NCBI GenBank assembly: GCA_040882605.1
Contig: JBBEAY010000003.1
Span: forward strand, 122,076 to 186,075
DNA from: JAOUEA01 sp040882605
GTDB lineage: Bacteria; Actinomycetota; UBA4738; HRBIN12
Reading direction: 5' to 3'
Length of the DNA stretch: 64,000 bases
Shown here: piece by piece, positions 1 through 8,097 of the stretch
How positions within the stretch are numbered: the stretch's first letter is position 1
Layout of the letters: each line of letters starts with the position of its first letter
The notes under the pieces: generated by a model
Seen by the model: the letters and a program-made list of their open reading frames with translations, nothing else
What the model was told of the DNA's origin: nothing
Database searches by the model: none
Program-made: the position numbers and the translations under genes

Positions 1-830
1 TTCGACGACGGCGACACGCCGAGCGCCTTCAGCGCCTCGAGGTACTGCAGCTTCATCGTCTTGGCGTCGGCGCCCATGGCCTGCTCGTTGATCGTGTGCA
101 GCGCGAGGGCGAAACCTTCCGCCCGAAGGATCGCCGACTGCCGCTCACCTTCGGCCGTAAGGATCGCGGCCTGCTTCGAGCCCTCGGCGTTCAAGATCGC
201 GGCTTCCTTGTTGCCTTCGGCGACCGTGATGGCAGCGGCCTTGTGTCCGTCGGCCTCGGTGACGACCGCGCGCCTGGTTCGCTCGGCCGACATCTGGCGG
301 GTCATGGCTTCCTGCACCGCGGCAGGAGGGATGATCTCTCGGATCTCGACGTTCGTGACCTTCACGCCCCAACGCTCGGTGACCTCGTCGAGCTTGATGC
401 GCAGCAAGGTGTTGATCTCGTCGCGCTTGGCGAGCATGTCGTCGAGCGGGATGTCGCCGATCACCGCGCGAAGCGTCGTCGAGGCGATGTTGAGCGCTGC
501 GCCGGCGAAGTTGCCGACCTGTACGACCGAGGTCTGGGCGTTCATCACCTTGTAGAACATGACGAAGTCGACAGCGATCGGGGCGTTGTCCTTGGTGATC
601 GAGTCCTGCCGAGGGATCTCGAGGTAGAACTCGCGAAGATCCACCGTGATGCCCTTGTCGACGAAGGGGATGAGGATGATGAGCCCCGGTCCCTTCTGCC
701 CGATCAGCCGGCCGAGCCTGAACACGACGAGCCGCTGATACTCGGGCACGATGCGGATCGCCTTGGCCAGGAACAGCACGACCAGCGCCACCACCACGAC
801 CAGCACGATCAAGGCGGGACTGATGTTCAT
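1..830 (-). CDS. Stomatin/slipin-like SPFH (Band 7) protein, partial
   Basis: The reading frame on the minus strand starts at the ATG at 830 and runs off the window edge without a stop, so the C-terminus is missing. The N-terminus has one hydrophobic segment (about residues 4-23), then the SPFH core with the family hallmarks VPEYQRLVVFRLGR and PGL, and a helical Ala/Glu-rich tail made of repeats such as AEGNKEAAIL and AEGSKQAAIL (about residues 200-245). SPFH proteins oligomerise in membrane microdomains. Its start overlaps the stop of the NfeD gene as ATGA, the classical NfeD-stomatin pairing, in which NfeD is thought to process or partner the stomatin. Family assignment is secure; the exact role is not. 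Confidence 0.9.
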   Translation of the reverse strand, partial: MNISPALIVLVVVVALVVLFLAKAIRIVPEYQRLVVFRLGRLIGQKGPGLIILIPFVDKGITVDLREFYLEIPRQDSITKDNAPIAVDFVMFYKVMNAQTSVVQVGNFAGAALNIASTTLRAVIGDIPLDDMLAKRDEINTLLRIKLDEVTERWGVKVTNVEIREIIPPAAVQEAMTRQMSAERTRRAVVTEADGHKAAAITVAEGNKEAAILNAEGSKQAAILTAEGERQSAILRAEGFALALHTINEQAMGADAKTMKLQYLEALKALGVSPSS

Positions 831-2227
831 CGGTGGGTCCTCCCTTCGTCGGCCACCGTGACGGCGGCCGCCTCATGCTCGGATGAGTCGCGGTCGACGA
901 TGAGCACGAGACCGTCGAGGCGGGTGACCCTGACCGCGGCTCCAGCCGGGATCGAGGAACCGTCGGCCGAGGTTGCGCGCCATTCCTCCGATGAGACGCG
1001 GACGATGCCATCGGGGTTGAGCCCGGCGCCGAGAGCGATGCCGGTATGGCCGACGACCGTTTCCGCGCCCTGGGCAGCAGGCATGCGCCGCACGCGAAGC
1101 ACCTTGCGCAGCAAGACCGCGAAGAACACCCCGACGAAAGCCGCGACGGAGATGAGCACGACAGGGGAAACCGAGACCCCGCCCGCGCGGTCGTAGAGGA
1201 ACCAGCCGCCGAGCAACAGACAGATCGTGCCCGCGATGCCCCACACGCCGAAACCGGGGGCGTTCAGCTCGACGATCATCAACACGGCGGCCGCCACGAG
1301 GAGCACGACGCCGATCAGTTGCACGGGCAGCGCGCCGAACGACACGATCGCCAGGATCAGCATCGCGGTACCGATCGTGCCGGAGAAGATGTGGCCTGGC
1401 ACGAGCAGCTCGAGCACGATCAGCGCCAGACCCAGCCAGAAGAAGACGAAGGCGAGCGTCGGGTCAAGCAACGTGTGCAGGAAGCCGACGAACCCACCGA
1501 TCGACCGGTCGAGGACCGACGCGCCCGCGCTCTCGAGCGCGACCTGTGTGCCGTCGGCGAGCGTTACCGTGTTGCCGTCGATGTCGGCGAGCAGCTCATC
1601 GGTGGTCGGTGCTACCAGATCGATGACGTCGTCGCGGAGCGCCTGCTCCGCGCTGATGCTGACCGCGTCGGTAACGAACGACTCGGCGATGTCGGCGTTG
1701 CGGTCGTGCTCCTCGGCGATCGCGCGCATCGACGCCGCCGCGTCGTTCACCGCCTTGTCGGATCCCACCGCGCCGTCGAGGCCGACGGGGGTCGCGGCAC
1801 CCACGTTCGTCCCGGGCGCCATGGCCGCAACGTGACATGACAGCAGCACGAACGAGCCGGCTGACGCGGCGCGGGCCCCGGAAGGGGCGACGTAGCAGAG
1901 CACGGGCAGCTCGGCGTTCAGGATCGCCTGGGTGATCTGCCGTGTCGAAGAGATCAGTCCGCCCGGCGTGTCGATCTCGATCAACGTGGCGGCGGCGCCT
2001 GCGGCGGCGGCTTCCGCGATGCCGTTTCGCAGGTAGTCGGCTACGAGAGGGTCCACCACGCCGTCGAGCTGCAGCCGGATGATCGCGCCTTCGGAGGGAG
2101 AGTCCTGGGCGGCTGCGGGGGCGTTGAGGAACCCGAGGGATCCGACGAACGTGAGGGCCACCGCGATCGTGAGCCGAGCCGGGTGACCCCTGGTCGTGAT
2201 CATCTCTGTGTCATCGATTCGCCACAT
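827..2227 (-). CDS. NfeD-family membrane serine protease
   Basis: About 466 residues. A signal peptide (hydrophobic stretch ending in APAAAQ) leads into a ClpP-like protease domain containing the serine motif ASAGSFV and, further on, a candidate catalytic lysine in SDKAVND. Several transmembrane helices follow, then a C-terminal OB-fold-like NfeD domain (about the last 70 residues). Family knowledge: long-form NfeD proteins are membrane proteases paired with stomatins, and the overlapping stomatin-like gene fits. I take the ATG at 2227 because AAGGAG lies upstream, although the spacing (about 14) is long; the ATG at 2203 would give a more typical positively charged signal peptide. Divergent from the ECF sigma gene. 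Confidence 0.88.
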   Translation of the reverse strand: MWRIDDTEMITTRGHPARLTIAVALTFVGSLGFLNAPAAAQDSPSEGAIIRLQLDGVVDPLVADYLRNGIAEAAAAGAAATLIEIDTPGGLISSTRQITQAILNAELPVLCYVAPSGARAASAGSFVLLSCHVAAMAPGTNVGAATPVGLDGAVGSDKAVNDAAASMRAIAEEHDRNADIAESFVTDAVSISAEQALRDDVIDLVAPTTDELLADIDGNTVTLADGTQVALESAGASVLDRSIGGFVGFLHTLLDPTLAFVFFWLGLALIVLELLVPGHIFSGTIGTAMLILAIVSFGALPVQLIGVVLLVAAAVLMIVELNAPGFGVWGIAGTICLLLGGWFLYDRAGGVSVSPVVLISVAAFVGVFFAVLLRKVLRVRRMPAAQGAETVVGHTGIALGAGLNPDGIVRVSSEEWRATSADGSSIPAGAAVRVTRLDGLVLIVDRDSSEHEAAAVTVADEGRTHR

Positions 2228-2390
2228 GTTGCGGTTCGGTTCTCCTTCGCGTACGGCAGGAACCGAGCCTAGACTCCCGGCGAACCCTCTGCACAGATCG
2301 ACGTCGGAGTACGATTCATCGATATCACCCCCTCGGCACGACCGGCAAGCCACGATCGTCACCAGCTCCGTATATCGGAAGGAACACCGG

Positions 2391-2963
2391 GTGCAGGCTC
2401 GCGATGACGGACCGCTCCTCCCGAAAGAGGAACAGCTACTTATGGAGGGACTCCTCGCCGGCAACGACGACGCGATCCGCGCGATGTACGCGCGGTACGG
2501 CCGACCGATCTACTCGCTCGGCTATCGCCTGTTGGGCACGCGCGAGTCCGCCGAGGAGCTCACGCAGGACGTCTTCCTCACCGCGTGGCGCAAAGCCGCC
2601 CGATTCGATCCGACGCGAGGTCGTCTCTCGACGTGGTTGATGACGATCGCGCACAACCTGGCGGTCGACCGTCTTCGCCGCGAGACCGGCGTTTCACGCC
2701 CCACACTCGTGCTCGTCGACGAGGTGCCCGACGCACCTGGGCTCGACGAGGAAGCCGTGCTCATCGAGCGCGACGCCGCGCTCCGAGCGCTCTCGTCGCT
2801 CTCGGCAGCGGAGCGGCGACTGGTGGTGAGGGCGTACTTCCGAGGCATGACCGCTCGCGAGATCGCCGAGACAGACGGCATCCCGCTCGGTACGGTCAAG
2901 ACACGGCTCCGTTCGGCGATGATCAAGGTACGCAAGGCGAACGAGGGCAAGGAGCTCCTGTGA
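2391..2963 (+). CDS. ECF-type RNA polymerase sigma factor
   Basis: About 190 residues. Region 2 is visible as AMYARYGRPIYSLGYRLLG followed by ESAEELTQDVFLTAWR and a tryptophan-containing RLSTWLMTIAHN. Region 4 has the helix-turn-helix MTAREIAETDGIPLGTVKTR. The protein would direct RNA polymerase to a small regulon. I choose the GTG at 2391, preceded by GGAAGGA at good spacing, rather than the ATG far upstream at 2196, whose extension has no sigma similarity and would cross the NfeD promoter. Its stop overlaps the start of the next gene, a zinc anti-sigma factor, which almost certainly holds it inactive at the membrane until a signal arrives. The signal cannot be read from the sequence. Confidence 0.92.
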   Translation: MQARDDGPLLPKEEQLLMEGLLAGNDDAIRAMYARYGRPIYSLGYRLLGTRESAEELTQDVFLTAWRKAARFDPTRGRLSTWLMTIAHNLAVDRLRRETGVSRPTLVLVDEVPDAPGLDEEAVLIERDAALRALSSLSAAERRLVVRAYFRGMTAREIAETDGIPLGTVKTRLRSAMIKVRKANEGKELL

Positions 2964-3763
2964 ACTGCACGGCCGTGCGCGATCGCTTGACGGAGCATGC
3001 CCTCGCGGCGCTGTCCGCTCGCGACGCCGCGCCCGTCGATCGTCATCTCACGTGGTGCGCTGCTTGCCGCAAGGAAGCCGGGGGGCTCCAGCAGGCCTCG
3101 GCCACGCTCGCGTTCACGCTCGCGCCCGAGGATCTCCCCGCCGAGCTCGAGGACCAGGTCGTTGGGGGGGTGCAAGCCGCGGTCGCACGACGTGATCGGC
3201 GACCCCAGGCGAGCCCTCGCCGCAGCCGACTGGTGCTCGTCGCTGCGCTCACCGCGATGCTCGCGGTGCTCGGCACCGGCTGGGGCGCCGTGATGGCCGG
3301 TCGCGCAGCACGCTCGGACGATGCGGCGCTGCTCGAGAAGATCCGTACACAGAGCGCGGTCGAGAAGTTCCGAAAAGTGATCAACACCCTTGAGTACAAT
3401 GAAGGCGAGGTGTTCATCGGCCCGCTCGAACCGGCGAACGTAGGTGGCGGCTCAGGCAACGCCTTCACTCTCGTGTCACCATCGATGATCGACATGGTGT
3501 TCGTGTTGATCGATGGTGTGCCGGCCGAGGCCCGTGAGCTGCTCCCGTTCGCTGTGCGCCTTCGGGGCGACGATGGGGTGCTCATGGTCGGACGTCTCGA
3601 GAAGAACGAGATCGACGACAGCGGCGCCGGCACCGTGACGGCCGAGTTCCTCGACGTCGCCGGCTACGACACGGTGATCGTGCGCGACGCCGACGGCCAC
3701 GTGGTCATGAGCGGAACGATGCGCATTCGCGCAGTCGTGGCCAGTTCCACGCCCTCCCCGTAG
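2960..3763 (+). CDS. Zinc-binding transmembrane anti-sigma factor
   Basis: About 267 residues, starting at a GTG that overlaps the sigma stop as GTGA; GGAG lies within the sigma 3' end. The N-terminus carries the anti-sigma zinc motif H-x3-C-x2-C in HLTWCAAC. One membrane helix follows (LVLVAALTAMLAVLGTGWGA, about residues 95-115). The C-terminal part outside the membrane is predicted beta-rich and resembles anti-sigma sensor domains of the RskA type. Established for this family: the cytoplasmic N-terminus binds region 2/4 of the cognate ECF factor. Coupled translation keeps the two in stoichiometry. Confidence 0.85.
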   Translation: MNCTAVRDRLTEHALAALSARDAAPVDRHLTWCAACRKEAGGLQQASATLAFTLAPEDLPAELEDQVVGGVQAAVARRDRRPQASPRRSRLVLVAALTAMLAVLGTGWGAVMAGRAARSDDAALLEKIRTQSAVEKFRKVINTLEYNEGEVFIGPLEPANVGGGSGNAFTLVSPSMIDMVFVLIDGVPAEARELLPFAVRLRGDDGVLMVGRLEKNEIDDSGAGTVTAEFLDVAGYDTVIVRDADGHVVMSGTMRIRAVVASSTPSP

Positions 3764-3785
3764 GACCGCCGCGTATCCTTGCTCG

Positions 3786-4802
3786 ATGCGCTTCGGTATG
3801 AGCCTTCCTCAATACGGATTCTCGCTGGCTGACGATGCGCCGATCACCTTCGATGAGATGGCGGTGTGGGCTCGCCGGGCCGAGGCGTTGGGTTTCGATT
3901 CCCTGTGGATCTCCGACCACTTCTTCTACTCGTTCGCACGCCTCGGCGCAGATGCCACCCCGATCGCGGCGATCGAGCCGCTGACCGCCATCGCGGGCCT
4001 CGCGGCCGTCACCGAGCGGATCCGGCTGGGAACGCTCGTGCTGGGGGCGCCGTTCCGCCACCCCTCGATCGTCGCCAAGATGGCCACCACGATCGACGGC
4101 ATCTCGGGGGGACGACTTGACCTCGGCGTCGGAGCAGGGTGGCTCGAAGAAGAATTCACCGCGTTCGGCTACCCGTATGGCTCGGTCGGCGAACGGTTCG
4201 AGTCGCTCGAGGAGACGCTGCAGGTGCTCCAGGCGCTGTTCTCCGGCAGTGCGGCGACACTCGACGGACCGACCGTCTCGCTTCGTGACGCCCGGCTGCT
4301 TCCCGAGTCGGTGCAACGACGCATACCCGTGTGGGTTGGCGGCAAGGGCGGACCCCGGCTACTGAAGCTCGCCGCCCGATACGCCGACGGATGGAACTCG
4401 GTGTGGCGATGGACGCCGGAGGTCTACGGAGAGCGGGCTGCGGCGGCGCGCGAGGCGTGCGAGCGTGAGGGTCGCGACCCGTCGACGTTCCGCCTCTCGG
4501 TGGGCCTCTATTCGCTCATCGGCGAGAGCGACGAGTCGTTCCGCGCGGTGTTCGAGCGGGCGAAGGCGGCGATGCCCGGCGACGCGATGCGCGACGAGAC
4601 CTCGGCGTCGTGGCGGGCCGACACCCTGTCGGGCACCCCCGAGCAGGTGATCGAGCGCGTACTGGCGTTCGAAGCGATCGGGGTGGAGGAGATCATCGTA
4701 GCGCCGTGGGTCCTGCCGTTCGCGGTTCCTGAGCCCGAGCAGGTCGACCTGTTCGCGGAGCTTGTGCTCGCTCGGTTCCGGGCCGAGCGCGCCGACGTGT
4801 GA
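3786..4802 (+). CDS. LLM-class (F420-dependent type) flavin oxidoreductase
   Basis: 338 residues with a luciferase-like TIM-barrel. Recognisable features are the N-terminal MRFGMSLPQYG, the DSLWISDHFF strand-loop, the RIRLGTLVLG and FRHPSIVAKM segments, and GRLDLGVGAGW. Members of this subgroup in actinomycetes usually use deazaflavin F420 rather than FMN; that cofactor is inferred from the family, and the substrate is unknown. The stop overlaps the start of a small winged-helix gene as GTGA, so the two are probably cotranscribed. It lies downstream of the anti-sigma gene with a 22-base gap, so it could belong to the same transcript. Confidence 0.85.
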   Translation: MRFGMSLPQYGFSLADDAPITFDEMAVWARRAEALGFDSLWISDHFFYSFARLGADATPIAAIEPLTAIAGLAAVTERIRLGTLVLGAPFRHPSIVAKMATTIDGISGGRLDLGVGAGWLEEEFTAFGYPYGSVGERFESLEETLQVLQALFSGSAATLDGPTVSLRDARLLPESVQRRIPVWVGGKGGPRLLKLAARYADGWNSVWRWTPEVYGERAAAAREACEREGRDPSTFRLSVGLYSLIGESDESFRAVFERAKAAMPGDAMRDETSASWRADTLSGTPEQVIERVLAFEAIGVEEIIVAPWVLPFAVPEPEQVDLFAELVLARFRAERADV

Positions 4803-5035
4803 GGACAGCAGTGGACGCGCTCGATGCGGCTGTCGCGGTGCTCGGAGAAGCGCATGAACCCCTGCATTGGACCGTGATCCAGGATCGAGCCCTGCGTGCC
4901 GGTCATCTCGACCCATTCTCGACGCCGAACGTTCGACGCGAGTTGCTGTCGGCGCTACGCCGAGGGGTGGCCGACGGGGTGATCCGCTCCACCGACAGGG
5001 GTGTATACGAGCTCACCCCGCCGGTGGAGCGCTGA
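4799..5035 (+). CDS. Small winged-helix (HARE-HTH-like) protein
   Basis: 78 residues from a GTG start that overlaps the stop of the LLM oxidoreductase. The sequence PLHWTVIQDRALRAGHLDP followed by VRRELLSALRRGVADGVIR and a terminal GVYEL is typical of the HARE-HTH/winged-helix module found in RNA polymerase delta, restriction proteins and some regulators. As a stand-alone domain it is likely a small nucleic-acid or protein-binding factor. Coupling suggests it acts with, or regulates, the upstream enzyme, but this is only context. The end faces the next gene with a 20-base gap. Confidence 0.6.
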   Translation: MRTAVDALDAAVAVLGEAHEPLHWTVIQDRALRAGHLDPFSTPNVRRELLSALRRGVADGVIRSTDRGVYELTPPVER

Positions 5036-5055
5036 CGCTGAGGTTCCGGAGTGAT

Positions 5056-5295
5056 TCAGGCGGTCTGCACCTTGGGCGGACGCCCGCGACGCTTCGGTGC
5101 GGACTGCCCGGCGGCCGGCTTGGCGACGGCGCCCTTGCGGCGGCCGGGGCGCGGCTTACGTGCGCCTGCCACCAGCTCGCTGACGTGGGTCGAGCACATG
5201 TCCTTCACGAAGTTGCCTCGTGAAACCTTGATAGTGATCGTTTCGGCTGCGGGTCTGCCACACGCATCACACACGAGGATCGTCTTCTCTGCCAT
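5056..5295 (-). CDS. Small protein with C2-CH zinc-finger-like motif and AT-hook tail
   Basis: 79 residues. The N-terminal half contains CDACG and later CSTH, four possible zinc ligands spaced like a small finger. The C-terminal half is Lys/Arg/Pro/Ala-rich and ends in KRRGRPPK, an AT-hook motif that binds the minor groove of AT-rich DNA. The middle segment ETITIKVSRGNF weakly recalls the start of Lsr2-type nucleoid proteins, but Lsr2 has no zinc ligands and I do not claim homology. A small chromosomal DNA-binding protein is the most reasonable guess. It could be the last gene of the glycerol operon, 88 bases after glpX, or a separate unit. Confidence 0.6.
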   Translation of the reverse strand: MAEKTILVCDACGRPAAETITIKVSRGNFVKDMCSTHVSELVAGARKPRPGRRKGAVAKPAAGQSAPKRRGRPPKVQTA

Positions 5296-5383
5296 ACCGA
5301 TGTTCCCCCTCCGGTCGTGGTCGCTACGCGACCGTGCTTCAACTCGGGAGGTTCTACCATAGCGACGCGCGGGCGTCGAGCGG

Positions 5384-6376
5384 TTACGGCCGGTAGGCGA
5401 TTCGGGAGAATCGCTCGAGTTTCTCGAATCGATGCTCGGCCTCTACCCAACGCACGGTGCCCGAACGCGACCGCATGACCATCGAATGGGTCGTGGCACC
5501 GTCGGGCCAATACCGCACGCCGCGGAGCAGTGAACCATCGGTGATACCGGTAGCGGCGAAGAACACGTCGTCGCCGCTCACCAGGTCGTCGGTGGTGAGC
5601 ACCGCCTCGATGTCGTACCCGGCGTCGAGCAGCGCCGCCCGTTCGGTGTCGTCGCGTGGGTAGAGCCGCCCTTGCATGGCGCCACCCATGCACTTGAGCG
5701 CGGCGGCCGCGATCACACCTTCCGGCGTACCGCCGATGCCCAGCAGCAGGTCGACCCCGGTTCGGGGAGCGGCGGCCGCGATGGCGCCTGCGACATCGCC
5801 GTCGCTGATCAGGTAGACGCGGGCCCCCACGCTGCGAACGGCCGCGATCATGTCCTTGTGGCGCGGACGGTCCAAGATCGTGACGTTCACGTCCTCGGGC
5901 TTCACGCCTTTCGCTTTGGCGACCAGTCGCACGTTCTCCTCGGGTGGAGCGGTGACGTCGATCGCGTGTGCTGCCGCGGGGCCGGTGGCGACCTTCTCCA
6001 TGTAGACGGCAGCGCCCGGGAAGAACATCGTGCTGCGCTCGGCGAGGGCGATCACCGCGACCGCGTTCGGCTGGCCGACCGCGGTCAGCCGGGTCCCGTC
6101 GATCGGGTCGACCGCCACGTCGACGCCCGGGCCGTCTCCGTTGCCGACTTCCTCACCGTTGAAGAGCATGGGGGCTTCGTCCTTCTCGCCCTCACCGATC
6201 ACGACGGTGCCGTGCATCGAAACGGTGTCGATCATGAGCCGCATCGCGTCGACGGCGGCGCCGTCGGCCGCGATCTTGTCGCCGTGACCGATCCAGCGCC
6301 CCGCGGCGAGCGCCGCCGCCTCGGTCACACGCGTCAGCTCCATGGCCAGGTTCCGGTCGGGTCGGTTCTCGCTCAT
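5384..6376 (-). CDS. glpX: Class II fructose-1,6-bisphosphatase (GlpX)
   Basis: 330 residues, the usual length. Conserved GlpX features include RNLAMELTRVTEAAALAAGR at the start, the metal-binding GEGEKDEAPM and VDPIDGTRL, and GIGGTPEGVIAAAALKCMGG. It hydrolyses fructose-1,6-bisphosphate in gluconeogenesis, using Mn or Mg; in actinomycetes GlpX is often the only such enzyme. In E. coli glpX lies in the glpFKX operon, and here it closes a long run that starts with glpF and includes glpK, 22 bases after the epimerase. That position suits growth on glycerol, where hexoses must be built from triose phosphates. Start ATG at 6376 with AGGAGG upstream. Confidence 0.95.
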   Translation of the reverse strand: MSENRPDRNLAMELTRVTEAAALAAGRWIGHGDKIAADGAAVDAMRLMIDTVSMHGTVVIGEGEKDEAPMLFNGEEVGNGDGPGVDVAVDPIDGTRLTAVGQPNAVAVIALAERSTMFFPGAAVYMEKVATGPAAAHAIDVTAPPEENVRLVAKAKGVKPEDVNVTILDRPRHKDMIAAVRSVGARVYLISDGDVAGAIAAAAPRTGVDLLLGIGGTPEGVIAAAALKCMGGAMQGRLYPRDDTERAALLDAGYDIEAVLTTDDLVSGDDVFFAATGITDGSLLRGVRYWPDGATTHSMVMRSRSGTVRWVEAEHRFEKLERFSRIAYRP

Positions 6377-6398
6377 GCGGTCCTCCTGATCGTCGCGT

Positions 6399-7394
6399 TC
6401 ATCCTATCGGCGGGGGTGCCAACCCCCGTTCGGCGTACCAGGCGAGCGTGCGCCGGATCGTGGCCTCGATCGGTGTGTAGGCGAGACCGAGGTCGCGCTC
6501 GGCGAGCGATGCGTCGAACCGATGTCCGTGCAAGAGCGTACGCACCGTCTCGGGGCAGACGCGGCCGTTCTCGCGCCTGGTCACCCGCGTGGCGATGCCG
6601 GCCAGCGCCCCGCCCAGCGTGGCGAGGGCACGTGGAGCGAACCAGGCGTGCCGCGGATGTCCCGACACCTGCCGCAACAGGGTCACAGCGGTGCGAACCT
6701 CGAACGAGGCGCCGCTCACGAGGTAGCGGCAGCCGGGCACCCCTTCGTGCTCGGCGAGCACGTGTGCAGCGGTGCAGTCATCGATGTCGACCACCGAAAG
6801 CCACGTGTTCACGAGCACCGGTAGCCGGCCGTTCACGATGTCGATCAGCAGCCTCGCCGATCCACCGACACGCCCGGGGCCCTGCACCGACGAGGGGTTC
6901 ACGCAAACGACCGGCAAGGCCAGCTCCTCGCCGAGCGTCAAGGCGCGACGCTCCCCGAGGTACTTCGATCGTTCGTAGTTCGACATGAACGACCCACGGT
7001 GCTGGGTGTCCTCGCGGCCGATCTCTCCCGCCAGCTCCCCGATCGTCGTCGCCGACGAGGTGTAGACCAGCTTGGCGACCCTGGCAGCCGAGGCCGCCCG
7101 CACGATCGCCGCCGTCCCGTCGACGTTGGTCCGCATCATCGGCGTCGGTTCGCGTACGCACATCGCGTTCACGCCTGCCACATGGAAGACGGTGGCGCAT
7201 CCCCGCATGCCGGCGAGCAGCGCCCCGTGGTCCAAGAGATCGCCGCGCACGACCGTGGCCCCTATGGCGGCGAGCTCGGCGGCGCTCTCGTCGGATCGTG
7301 CGAGCGCCCGAACCTCGCGCCCATCGGCGATGAGCCGCCGCAGGATCGCGCCACCGACGAAACCCGAACCGCCCGTCAGGAAGGCCGCGCCCAC
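6399..7394 (-). CDS. NAD-dependent epimerase/dehydratase (extended SDR)
   Basis: 331 residues from a GTG start four bases after the pgsA stop. The NAD-binding TGGSGFVGGAILRRL opens the protein, VFHVAG follows, and the catalytic YxxxK is YERSK, preceded by a TSSATT serine. Extended SDRs act on nucleotide sugars, sterols or dihydroflavonol-like alcohols. The overall pattern (single Rossmann domain, NPSSVQGPG after the active site) resembles the hopanoid-associated/dihydroflavonol reductase group. Substrate unknown; its place between pgsA and glpX hints at lipid or envelope chemistry but is not proof. Confidence 0.82.
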   Translation of the reverse strand: MGAAFLTGGSGFVGGAILRRLIADGREVRALARSDESAAELAAIGATVVRGDLLDHGALLAGMRGCATVFHVAGVNAMCVREPTPMMRTNVDGTAAIVRAASAARVAKLVYTSSATTIGELAGEIGREDTQHRGSFMSNYERSKYLGERRALTLGEELALPVVCVNPSSVQGPGRVGGSARLLIDIVNGRLPVLVNTWLSVVDIDDCTAAHVLAEHEGVPGCRYLVSGASFEVRTAVTLLRQVSGHPRHAWFAPRALATLGGALAGIATRVTRRENGRVCPETVRTLLHGHRFDASLAERDLGLAYTPIEATIRRTLAWYAERGLAPPPIG

Positions 7395-7398
7395 GAGG

Positions 7399-8058
7399 TC
7401 AGCGACCGCGCGCGGGCGGATCGGCGCCTGTGGGCTCCGCGCTTGCGGGCTCAGCGATCTCCGCTATCTCCGCGCGTGCGGGCGCCGGGTCGCGGCGCGA
7501 GAGCACCGAGATGAAGCGAGTGAGGTACTGCACGGCCGAGACGATGGTGATGACGGCGGCCACGGCCATGAGCCACTGATCGAGGTGCCAGTCGCCGATG
7601 CGTACTTCGGGCCGCCAGATCGCGAACGTGATCGCCACGAACTGCACGGTGGCTTTCCACTTCCCCCACATCGAGGGGGTCACGACGATGCCGTCGGAAG
7701 CCGAGACCGCGCCGCGCAGGCCCATGATGAGCAGCTCCCGACCGACGATCACGAATGCGATCCACGAGGAGACGCGGTCGACCTCGACGAGCGCGAGAAG
7801 CACGCCCGAGACGAGCAGCTTGTCGGCCGCGGTGTCGAGGAAGCTTCCGAGCGTCGAGGTCTGCTTCCATCGTCGAGCGAGTCGGCCGTCGAAGAAGTCG
7901 GTGACCGCGGCGAACGCGAACAACAGAGCAGCGGTCAGCGCGACCCACGATGCAGGGTCGCGCGCGAGCACCAAGCCCATGACCACAGGCGTGAGCGCGA
8001 TGCGCAGGTACGTGATGAGCTGCAGGAAGACGGCCGCGCGTTCGTCGGGTGTGCTCAT
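7399..8058 (-). CDS. pgsA: CDP-diacylglycerol-glycerol-3-phosphate 3-phosphatidyltransferase
   Basis: 219 residues with about five membrane helices. The CDP-alcohol phosphotransferase signature is complete: DG-x2-AR-x8-G-x3-D-x3-D appears as DGRLAR, then G and two aspartates in LGSFLDTAADK. PgsA joins CDP-diacylglycerol to glycerol-3-phosphate to start phosphatidylglycerol and cardiolipin synthesis in the membrane. Lying in the glycerol run, it would draw directly on the glycerol-3-phosphate made by GlpK. Other CDP-alcohol transferases, such as inositol-phosphate types, share the signature, so the alcohol substrate is the main uncertainty; length and start resemble PgsA. Confidence 0.85.
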   Translation of the reverse strand: MSTPDERAAVFLQLITYLRIALTPVVMGLVLARDPASWVALTAALLFAFAAVTDFFDGRLARRWKQTSTLGSFLDTAADKLLVSGVLLALVEVDRVSSWIAFVIVGRELLIMGLRGAVSASDGIVVTPSMWGKWKATVQFVAITFAIWRPEVRIGDWHLDQWLMAVAAVITIVSAVQYLTRFISVLSRRDPAPARAEIAEIAEPASAEPTGADPPARGR

Positions 8059-8097
8059 GGGATCGTTCGCGAATCGTACCCGGGCTCGACCCCGACG

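Noticed and set aside
145..1011. 288-residue minus-strand reading frame at the left edge
   Set aside because: It is a shadow of the stomatin-like gene, which occupies another minus frame and runs off the window; the shadow is Arg/His-rich and without family features.
96..1840. Long plus-strand frames opposite nfeD and the stomatin-like gene
   Set aside because: GC-rich antisense shadows with Arg/Asp/His-biased composition and no ribosome sites.
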